A DNA stretch of 64,000 bases, taken from Owenia fusiformis. Lineage: Eukaryota > Annelida > Polychaeta > Sabellida > Oweniidae. The notes under the pieces are model-generated. The model searched no databases, had not been told where the DNA came from, and saw nothing but the letters and a program-made list of their open reading frames with translations. Positions within the stretch are counted from its first letter, which is position 1, and every line of letters begins with the position of its first letter. The stretch lies in the NCBI GenBank assembly GCA_903813345.2, contig CAIIXF020000009.1, positions 10,346,030 through 10,410,029 on the forward strand, given 5' to 3'. Below are positions 38,401-50,400 of this stretch, piece after piece. The position numbers were made by a program, and so were the translations under genes.

Positions 38401-41400
38401 ATATTGAGCTACTTGTTGATTATGTTACCACTCAAAATAGGTTTAATGATGACTAATTAAAGTTGTTATTGCTAACCAAGTCAGTAAACACTTAAATGCA
38501 CAGGATGTACTCAAGTTCTTCTTTAAGTACTGGTGACAGTCATTTTTTATGTCACCACCACAAGTGGTGGTGATGGTGTTCTGTGGTTGGTGTTTGGCAG
38601 TTGGTGTTTGGTGGTTGGTTTCTCTAACAAATGGCAGGTGGTGACATTTTGCATGTTAATGTCTTGCAATGTTCTCTTCATGATTTTTTGTCAAGTGGGA
38701 GCAAAATTCTCATTTTCACAATTCAGAACAAAATTGGTCAGTATGTCAATTTTTCACGATTTTTCTCATTTTCAAGTGGGTGCAAAAGGATTTTCAGGTG
38801 GGTGCAAGCCTGTTTTTAAAATCTGATGAGGTGGGTGCTACCCCCACTTGCTTTAATGCTTGGGAGATCAGTGTTTTGTTTGACTGTACATTTTCCTTAT
38901 TTGCAACTGTATATTTTTATCGCACTTTTGAAAAAGTGCTATATTGTCGTCGTCTTGTGCTGTTGGGCGGGCGTGCGGTCGGGCGGGCGGGACATAAACC
39001 AAATTGCTAACCTGTTCAACTTGAAATTTTTACACATGCAAAAGCAGACTAGTGCCAAGATCTGATTAGGTTTAGGGCATGCTGGGTAAACTACGTGGCG
39101 GCCATTTTGAATTTTTCAACAAATCTTGTCATCAAATTTCCAGGATAACTGCTTACCTGTTCAACTTAAAATTTTAACAGATGCAAGAGCAGACTAGTAC
39201 CAAGATCTGATTAGGTTAAGGGCATGCTGGGTAAACTATGTGGCGGCCATTTTGAATTTTTCAACAAATCTTGTCATCAAAATTCCAGGAAAACCACTGA
39301 TCCGTTCAACTTGAAATTTTTACAGATGCAAGAGCAGACTATTGCCAAGATCTGATTAGGTTTTGGGTATGCTGGCTGAATTACATGGTGGCCATTTTGA
39401 ATTTTTCAATTTGGTGGCCATTTTGAATTTTTCAACTTGCTCCAAATTGACCAAATTTTTTTTTTAAAAACATCTTCAAGTTCTCAGAAGTTCAAATCTG
39501 ACCTTAGATTTCAGATTTGACCTTTCGTTGACCTTCAGTGACCTTAAAAAGGTCAAAAATTTTATTTTCTAAATTAATATTTTGGATTTAAATTTAGGTC
39601 AGCTTAATTACAAAAGACCTACTGTGGTCTGAAAAAGTAAAATTTTTTAAGGTCGAAGGTCATCAAATTAGGTCACAAACAATGTTATCTAAATTTTCCC
39701 AAAGTTCAAGACTACAAATAAATTCTTGTCATCAAAATTGCAGGAAAACCGCTAACCTTGTCAACTTGAAATGTTTACAGATGCAAGAGCAGACTAGTGC
39801 CAAGGTCTGATTAGGTTTTGGCCATGCTGGGTAAATTGCATGGTGGCCAGTTTGCTCTTCAAAGTGCGATATTTATCACTGTGTGTCTTGTTGAGTAATG
39901 TTCTGACGAACTTGAAAAGTTTCAGAAGTTTAAAACAGAAAAGTTCTCAAAAACAATAATGTTAGAAAATTGCAATACCCAGGGGAAAAGGTTGAAATGG
40001 GTGTGAAATACATGTCATCACTATTCTAGCTTTTTATATACCTTCAGATTGATTTAGAGAAAATGCGAAGGACAGAGTCCCATATAGACATAAGGCAACG
40101 TAGAGCTCAAGGTCTCCCAGACGACAAATCCAGCACACCTGAACTGGCGCATTCCAAAAATAACCCAAATGCCAAAGATGGTAATGAGCATAAAGCAACA
40201 ATTGCTGACAAAGCTCTAGATGAGAATCTCAAGAAGGAGCAATTGCCAAATCATCTGCAGTTTCTCAAGCCTAAGAAAGTCAAGGAAGAAGCTGTTGTAT
40301 GTATTTTTCATTATCGTCTCACTTTCATTTTTCCTGTTCTGTGATTGGTTGAACACGCATCACATGACATAAATCCCTGTGATGGTTACTGTTAAAAAGG
40401 GAATATTTCTCAAACTATTTATGATATTGCCCATTTACACCCCCAAAATGCAATCTGATTTTCGACGCCGTTTCGGTGCCAAATTTCGGTGCCGTTTCGG
40501 CACCAAATGGACTGACTAGTCCGGTAACAAATTTTGGTGTTGAAAGGTTTCGGTGCCGGAACGGTGTCGAAACGGTGCCGGAACAGTGCCGAATTTTTTA
40601 CACCTTGGAATATTTTTCAATATTTCTCCACTGATTTTGAATGAATTGATCAAATTTTCTTGCATTTCTGTACAATTTGAAGTTTTCTCAATGCACCTAT
40701 TTACTCAATTCCTTGTTTACTGGAATCTTTTCGAACATTCTTTTGACTTCAAAATATGACCCTGTCGCATTTTCCAAGTGGGTAATCAGCGTTAATTTCT
40801 TGAATCATCTTTATGCTGTTCACACAGCTAGCCAAATCAACTGCACTGTAAATGCTTTCAATCAATCAGATTTTCATGAAATATTAATGTGTAAATGTGT
40901 TATTTAATCTTTGGCTCCATTGTTGCTTTATTAGATAAAAATTTCCTGTGGAAAATCAAGCGGCTGGTTGAATTATCCGTGACCCACGACAGAATCCTGA
41001 GTTTGTTTGTTGTGTCTCTGAAATGAATTATTTAAGGAATAAAGAATCATGTATCATTCTATATTGGATATAAAAGCATGAGTGTATGTACTAACCCATC
41101 TGCATAATGCACGAAGGCGAAGCATGTATGTCAAACCTAATTCTCTATAAATAATACTACTTAGTGTTTGAAATTGCATTTGGGTTTAATTATGTCACCA
41201 CAAAAAGTGATTATTGTTATGGTCTCCATTTTTGTGATGGCAATAAGCATTCAATGTTTCGTGTATGTGACAAATGGCAGGTGGTGACATTTTGCATTTT
41301 AATGTCTTGTTTTGCAATTTGTTTTGTTTTGCAATCAGTTGTTTTTTGGCTTTATACAGCATGGTGCAAAATGGGAACCCTTGCAACAAGCTATATTTCA

Positions 41401-44400
41401 ATTATTACTTGCATTCATGGTGTAATATTCTCACATGTTTTAGAGGAGGGTCTAAAATGTTTGTGGGTACCATTAAGGTCACTCAGTCTTGTCTTGCAAA
41501 AGTTACATGGCATCAACAGACGTGCCTGATAAATGGGTGGTGTGCTCAACCCATGCTCTACAGTTCTGGATAACTGCTGTTATGCAAATGTTGAAGTTGT
41601 TTACTGCAAAAAACATTAGATACACAGCCAATCCGCATCCACATAGAACCTATGCCACGAGGATCCATCTGGAATCCTCATGAAACCCCAAGAATTCCAT
41701 ACGAAATCTGCATGGATTTTAGGCATTTTGATCCACGTGGAATTGGGAAAGTTTTTGTTCATGGAATCCTTGCGAAATATCCCTCTTGATATGTGTGTCA
41801 ATAATGAGGATCCATATGGATCAAATCCACATGGAAATAGTATGGATTCCATGTGAAATACACATTAATTATCAGGGATATCCAAGTGGTTTCCAAGTGT
41901 ATCGTATTGGGGGTGTACAACAATTTTTTCTTTCCTCAAAATAAAGAAAAATACTTTAGAATAACAAAACACCCCTAGATGTGCTGGAACGAGAAGTGAA
42001 TAACATCAACATTCACATTGCAGCAGTTATCCAGAACCATGGAACATTGATTGAGCACATCATCCATAATCAGGCATGTCTGTTGATGCCATGCAACTTT
42101 GCCATGTAATGGCCTAGTCACATAGCCCGGCCGATGTCCGGCATCGGTAGAGCACGGTGGATTTTTTTGGTGCCACCGAGCTCTCCTCATCGGAAGCAGA
42201 GCTCGGTGACGTGAACGGACTCCGTCCGGACATCTTCAGGCGACCGACCGAACACCGGCCGGTGACCGTACGGAGTCTGTCTCAAAATGGTATATTTTTT
42301 CTGCCGATGTGGCAGCAACTACCGGCCGGAGGTCGGCCGGACATCGGAAGGAATACGGCCGGTACCCGAGCAGGTAACAGGACACCGTGCGATCGCCGGC
42401 CGGGTTGTTAACGGGCTTTGAACAGTGACCGGCCGATGCTCTGTCCCACATCGGCCGGAGCTCGGTCGGAGCTCGGCCCCTGTCCGTTAAAAAACCTCGT
42501 CCTCTGGTTGTCTCAGATGCACGGGACACCGGCCGATACTCGGCTGTGCACCGGACGACGTGTTTTCCGATGTGGTTACGATGGGGCTGCGATGACATGA
42601 TGAGGGAGCTCGGTGATAGCCCGGTGAAATTTAACTCCGAAGTTAAAATTTCACCGAGCTACCACCGATGCGGTTTTAAGCAACAAACGCCACGGATGTC
42701 CGGCCGGTGTCCGGCCGGTGTTCGGCCGAGTTCGGTGAAAATTGCATCGCTGGCTCATCGTAACCTCATCGGCCGGGCTATGTGACTAGGCCATTACTTC
42801 TTCAAGACTTAAGACTAAGTGACATTTCTCACTTAGGTCTTTATTCATATTTGGTGAGCCACCTGGGGGGTTGACTGTATATAAACTTTGATGGGGATCC
42901 TCGACGCACATTGGGTACCTTTTTTGACATTTGGTATGGCAATGGACCCAAATTTTAGAATCTGGTATGAGAATACCCCGAAAGTATGACTTTTGATGTA
43001 TGGCAATGGTTGGATTTTTCCACTATCCGGTATGAGAATGGTCATGGAAAATATGTGACATCTCACTTGTGGTATGGTATTGGTCTTACTCTAGTAGTTA
43101 CACAAAACCTTAACCCTTTCATGACAATAGGCTCCATATGGAGCCCTATTATGGGATGATAGGCTCCTTTTGGCACCATTATTATCGCACTTTGAAAAAG
43201 TGCGATATTGCCGTCGTCTTGTGCTGTTGGGCGGGCGTGCGGGCGGGTGTGCGGGCGGGCGGGACATAAACCAAATCTTGTCATCAAATTTCCAGGATAA
43301 CTGCTTACCGGTTCAACTTGAAATTTTTACAGATGCAAGAGCAGACTAGTACCAAGATCTGATTAGGTTAAGGGCATGCTGGGTAAACTACGTGGCGGCC
43401 ATTTTGAATTTTTCAACAAATCTTGTCATCAAAATTCCAGGAAAACCACTTATCCGTTCAACTTGAAATTTTTACAGATGCAAGAGCAGACTATTGCCAA
43501 GATCTGATTAGGTTTTGGGTATGCTGGCTGAATTACATGGTGGCCATTTTGAATTTTTCAATTTGGCGGCCATTTTGAATTTTTCAACTTGCTCCAAATT
43601 GACCAAATTTTTTTTTTAAAAACATCTACAAGTTCTCAGAAGTTCAAATCTGACCTTAGATTTCAGATTTGACCTTTCATTCACCTTCAGTGACCTTGAA
43701 AAGGTCAAAAAAGTTGACTTTTTAAATTGATATTTTGGATTTAAATTTAGGTCAGCTTAATTACAAAACACCTACTGAGGTCTGAAAAAGTTAAATTTTT
43801 AAGGTCGAAGGTCATCAAATTAGGTCACAAACGATGTTATCTAAATTTTCCCAAAGTTCCAGACTACAAATAAATTCTTGTCATCAAAATTGCAGGAAAA
43901 CCGCTAACCTTGTCAACTTGAAATGTTTACAGATGCAAGAGCAGACTAGTGCCAAGGTCTGATTAGGTTTTGGCCATGCTGGGTAAATTGCATGGTGGCC
44001 AGTTTGCTCTTCAAAGTGCGATATTTATCACTGTGTGTCTTGTTTTTATTTATATACATCAATGAAATGACAATATCTCCAGTTCTATTCATATTTTTAC
44101 ACCAAATTTTAACAATTTGTTAAAATGTGATAATCCTTATCAAAAATTGTATTTCATTGTTATAATTTTAAGTATGGGCTCCGGGGTATTGGTTATTTTC
44201 AAATTCTCCTTAAAAACCCACTTACTTATCCGTCACCAGGTCAACATTTTCCTCTTAAATTCAAGTCATGAAAGGGTTAATTTGAGGTTGTTTTGGACCG
44301 TTTTCCTCAAAGACCTGCCTTCTTCCGGGGGCTTGGACATTTGAATGCCCTTGGTCTTATATTTGGAAATTTGGTATGGCTTTTGAGTGTTATTTTGGTT

Positions 44401-47400
44401 GGTATGAGAAAACATTGAAATTTGACAGATTGGTATGGGAATATATTGATATCTGAGGGTTCATCCAGTGAACCCTAAGATGAGCCAGTGGAATAGACCA
44501 TTCATCTGTTGAGGGTCAATACAACCTACTTGACATTTGTTTTGTTCATGGTAGAGGAAAAGTAGTACTTAAAACACTAGTTTGCTACTTTGTAGATGTA
44601 TGGCACATATATGTGTACATGTATTAACAATTAATGTTTGGTAGCTAGTAGGAGTAGAGGTGTAACTCGCCAGAAAAATCCAACTCGAGTTCAACTTGCC
44701 AAATATTTCCAAAACTCGAGTAAAACTCGAGTTCATTCATTTCGTCCAGTACATATTGTAAACCCGGGTATAAAAAATTACTGTAACTTCAAGCGGCAAG
44801 TTTCTCTGGTTTAGTCTCATCTAAAAGGTGTTGAACACGTTGGGGCCATAAGAAAGTGTGGTATTCATTGCAGTTATCTCATATTTCAATCAAAAACGAT
44901 CTGGTATAGATGTCACCACATACGGTAAGGACGAGAGATCGCTAGAATCTAACCAAACAATATTTTAGAAAACCCAGAAGGGCCCCTCAAATTAATGAAT
45001 GGTTTTCCCGGATTATCTTCATTATTTATACTAAAGACTGCTGGTTATCGATCTAAAGTTAAGACTTATGATCTTAATTTAATGATAGATCATCTTTTTT
45101 ATGTAAAAGTCGTGTAAACGACGTGAGAATAAGGGGACCATTTTTATTCAATTTTAGTGACTACTCTATTATCGCCCGTTGAGTTCCTTCGATAGTCGAT
45201 CTTTTTCTGATTTTTTTGGTGTAACTCTTCATTCCACGATATTTGTTGAACTTTGTGAAGCTTTGAGAGTGTTTTTAGGTGACGGGCGCTAAATATGGCG
45301 ATCATTGGTATATTTATTCCACTAATGAAGTAATGTTGCACGATCTCTGGGACCTGAATTCATTTTACATGCTTGCAAGATAGGCGAAACTCGCGAGTTG
45401 ACTCGAGTTATAGCTAGCTCGCGAGTTGACATAGATTGCGAGTTTCTAGAGGACAACTCGAGTCAATGTATAGGCAGCTCTGACGAGCTGTACTCGAGTT
45501 ACTGACTCGGGAGTTACACCTCTAAGTAGGAGTGTCAGGGACCGCTGACAGATTATAATTTTGAACCAAAAAATTGAATTATATTTTTGGCGGTCTCAGT
45601 AAATCAATGGGATAATCAGGTCCTACGTGCTACGTGGGATTTGAGAAATTATGATTTGAACTTTGTCAATCTTACATGTACTTATTTCAATGGGTGAAAA
45701 AGTAGGTTGCTTTCTACCTGATTGTCTGTAATTTGGCAACCATATATGTTATTTTGTTATTATCTCTTTATTTTAATGTTCATCAAAAACTTCTTAAATG
45801 TTTAATTACTTGACTTAACAAGCTGCTAAAAATTAATATGATGACCTAATGATGAGCAATGATGAATTAAAAATGGACGCCAAGTTCATCAAAAAATGGG
45901 TAGCAATATACATGTAGGTACAGTTGATATATAAACCAGATGGCATAAATGTTTTAGTTGGCTTAGATTTACTGCTACAGTTATTTCCTTTCTTGATTTG
46001 TCAAATAGTTCTAATTAAATGTAAAATTCGTATTCATATGATGAGCAGATCTTGTTGACATGCAGATTGTAGGACTAACCTTAAAATTGTAATCCTAAAA
46101 AGACTACATTATGCCAATAGAGCCTTAGCTCAACCATTTTCAGAAAATCCTTGCCTTCCTTGGTTGACCCAAAGATACAACCTTCCATTTTTCGAATTAT
46201 CTTATCAATGAATTAAAGTGGAATTTACTAAAGGAGTGGTATCGATATGGAGAACTGAATTCAGCAATGTCTTCCTCTTAAACCAATCATTGAAAACATT
46301 CTGTAAAAAACACGGTATTTTATGTAATGTTGACTGATTGACAACAATTTAATGCGAAAATTATTTAGAAATATTTTATATAACTGCTTTTGTTAACATT
46401 TTTATCGCACTTTGAAAAAGTGCTATATTGTCGTCGTCTTGTGCTGTTGGGCGGGCGGGCGTGCGGGCGGGCGTGCGGGCGGCACATAAACTAAATCTTG
46501 TCATCAAATATCCAGGATAACTGCTTACCTGTTCAACTTGAAATTTTTACAGATGCAAGAGCAGAGTAGTACCAAGATCTGATTAGGTTAAGGGCATGCT
46601 GGGTAAACTACGTGGCGGCCATTTTGAATTTTTTCAACAAATCTTGTCATCAAAATTCCAGGAAAACCACTTATCCGTTCAACTTGAAATTTTTACAGAT
46701 GCAAGAGCAGACTATTGCCAAGATCTGATTAGGTTTTGGGTATGCTGGCTGAATTACATGGTGGCCATTTTGAATTTTTCAATTTGGCGGCCATTTTGAA
46801 TTTTTCAACTTGCTCCAAATTGACCAAATTTTTTTTTTAAAAACATCTACAAGTTCTCAGAAGTTCAAATCTGACCTTAGATTTCAGATTTGAACTTTGG
46901 TTGACCTTCAGTGACCTTGAAAAGGTCAAAAAAGTTGATTTTCTAAATTGATATTTTGGATTTAAATTTAGGTCAGCTTAATTACAAAAGACCTACTGAG
47001 GTCTGAAAAAGTTAAATTTTCAAGGTCAAGGTCATTAAACTAGGTCACAAATGATGTTATCCAAGTTTCTCAAAGTTTGAGACTACAAATCAATTCTTGT
47101 CATCAAAATTCCAAGAAAACCGCTAACCTGTTCAACTTGAAATTTTTACACATGCAAGAGCAGACTAGTGCCAAGATCTGATTAGGTTAGGGCATGCTGG
47201 GCAAACTACGTGGCGGCCATTTTGAATTTTTCAACAAATCTTGTCATCAAAATTCCAGGAAAACCACTTATTTGTTCAACTTGAAATTTTTACAGATGCA
47301 AGAGCAGACTATTGCCAAGATCTGATTAGGTTTTGGGTATGCTGGCTGAATTACATGGTGGCCATTTTGAATTTTTCAATTTGGCGGCCATTTTGAATTT

Positions 47401-50400
47401 TTCAACTTGCTCCAAATTGACAAAATTTTTTTTTTAAAAACATCTACAAGTTCTCAGAAGTTCAAGTCTGACCTTAGATTTAAGATTTGACCTTTCATTC
47501 ACCTTCAGTGACCTTGAAAAGGTCAAAAAGTTGATTTTCTAAATTGATATTTTGGATTTAAATTTAGGTCAGCTTAATTACAAAACACCTACTGAGGTCT
47601 GAAAAAGTTAAATTTTCAAGGTCGAAAGTCATCAAATTAGGTCACAAACAATGTTATCTAAATTTTCCCAAAGTTCAACACTACAAATAAATTCTTGTCA
47701 TCAAAATTGCAGGAAAACCGCTAACCTTGTCAACTTGAAATGTTAACAGATGCAAGAGCAGACTAGTGCCAAGGTCTGATTAGGTTTTGGCCATGCTGGG
47801 TAAATTGCATGGTGGCCAGTTTGCTCTTCAAAGTGCGATATTTATCACTGTGTGTCTTGTTTGTTTCTTTAGTGCAATTGCTTTTGCTCCTTTGTACCAA
47901 TTCTTGAGAATGAAATAAAATGTCTTTCCGAACCTTGTTGGGACAAAATAGCATATACAACATGTTTTTAGACCTCTCAATATTATAGTTATACAAAGGA
48001 ATTTTTGGTTGATTTTATAAAAGTATTCAAAAAATTAAAACAAAATCCCCCAAAATAGATAAAAATCAAGATAAACCTTTTATTTCATTAACAAGATACT
48101 TTTTTAAAATCATACAAAATTTCCTTGGTACAATTACAATATTGAGAGACCTAAACATGTTGTGTTTATGTCGTTTTGTTCCAGTGAGGTTCAGAAAGAT
48201 GTTTCATTTCACTCTGGAAACATGATACCAAAAACAAAACAAGTGTTTGATGTGTTTTCTAAAACAATATAGATGAAAGTATGTTTTTCAAATTATATTG
48301 TTACCATTCAAAAGATGACCATTAAATTGAAGATGTGTTAAATCTTTAGATTTTTTTATGACTGGTATAAGAGAAACGTGTATTCAAAAAGTTCTCCATA
48401 TCGATACCACTCCTTTAACAACTATCCATTTGCACATTTTTTTGATAAAATTACATGCCTGTCATATTCAAAAAATTTTATATGAGAGAGAGAGTTGTAT
48501 CATGAAAAATTATGCATACGCCCACAGAGATTTTTGAAAAAGTAATTGCAATATTCAGGCCTCCTAGAATTCCACTAACGCGATCATCAACCTTGCGAAC
48601 TACATTTCAGCACCTGAACCACAGTTCTCACAACGTAAATATTGATTCTTTGTTGCGAACTACCAATTCTCTATCCCGGAGATATTTCTGCAATCGGGAA
48701 CAGAGTTCCCACATATGGTTCGCCATGTAGGAATTTGTTGTGCGGTTGGAGAAATATGTTCGGGAGAGAGGAACTTGTGGTTGGCAACTAAAGAATCATT
48801 ATTCGCATTGTGAGAACCATAGGAACATAGTTCGCATGGTCAGAACTGATGATCGTGTTTGAGGAAGTTTAGGAGGTCTCACATTGCTTTTTCTACTCCA
48901 AGATGGATGCAAAATATACGTCAAAATGAAAGATAACCCCTGAAAAGGTTTAAGGTTTTGGGTTGACCCAGCAGGCACTGTTAAACATACATAATTAGTG
49001 AGATATTTCATTCATACTTTGAGAAAAAGCGTGAAATAAACATGACCCATTTAGTATTTTTAGGAAGGGAAAAACAGCGAGTATATTAGATCAGCTAACT
49101 TGTTTATCAAATTAACTTTTCACCTCTTAGCTTTATTCAACAAACTTCCACGATGTCTTAATTCCCTCAATGAAATTATAAAACAGGTTAGGAAGGAGCC
49201 ATTATGAAGTTAACCTTGGATATACCCAGTTAATTTTCATGTTAAAATTCCATTGAAAATTTGAAACTTGGTCCCTGTTAGAGTTTATAGGCAAAGGAGA
49301 ATGGAAAATTTCCTCTTTAGGGCATTCTCCATATTGTACAAAGATCAAGATCTAATAACAAAGAAAAACCTAACACCAAAATCGAATAACCAGTGGACCC
49401 TCGAGGCTCTAATTTCATTAATATTTTGTTTTATAAAGTGTCTAGGCCTGATGACATTTATCTTCTAAACTTTTTGTTATACATTCATCATAATATTTGT
49501 TCTCAAGAATTTTTGATTTTCAACCTGTTTGTACATTTATATAATTTGCTTTGTATAATAAATGGCATCAACTTATTAGCACATAATTTGTTTTGTTGGA
49601 CCTTAAATAACATTGTCAGACATAAATATTATCAGAAAATTATACATCATTAGATATCAGTGATGAATGATGATGTATTGAATGTATTGTATACATGTAC
49701 ATGATATTAAGAATTAGTTTATTAAAAATTAGTTTATTAATTTCAGATTGTCAGAGATTTCTTTGGACGTGTTGTTAAAAAGAGAGAGCCTTTGCCTGGA
49801 CAGGAAGTGGAAGGTAATGCATTATGGGATGCGATAGCAATGCTTTAAATGCCTTATAAACTATTATACTTTTTGCGGCCTTATGTTAAGGAGGTCTTAG
49901 TACTTGATTCAAATATTAACATCATTTTGAAATTGTCTCGAAATGATGAGACATACAAGACATAATTTAGCAAATACAGGCCAAGCAATTTACGTTGGAA
50001 TTATTACATTAAAATTATTATCACTTAATTAACATTTAGTTAAATTGTTTTGAAACAATTTAAGATCAAATAATTAGCCGTGAGTAACATGGGTTCAATT
50101 TGCGAACAATGCAGATGGCATGTGAATTCTTACAAGCGAAAAAGTAATATCTCCATTGTAAAGTTGCATCATGGGATTTCAAGTAAGTTATCCAGAGAAT
50201 CCTCGGGGGATGAAATTTTTCCTTAAATCTTAATCTACCCGCAGAGGTAAGATTGAAATTTGGATAAATGAAAACTGATTTTCAATCTTAATTTTGATAT
50301 ATTTTGGGGATTCCTCCGCAATGCTACGATTGTTCATATTCACCAAAAACTTGTCAGGAACATTAATCTGATTTATTTTAAGATGAATTTACGTAGCAAA

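Noticed and set aside
42157-42785. Arg/Pro-rich frames of 60-120 codons
   Set aside because: They come from the GC-rich foldback, where stop codons are rare in every frame. The peptides are repeats of its DNA words.
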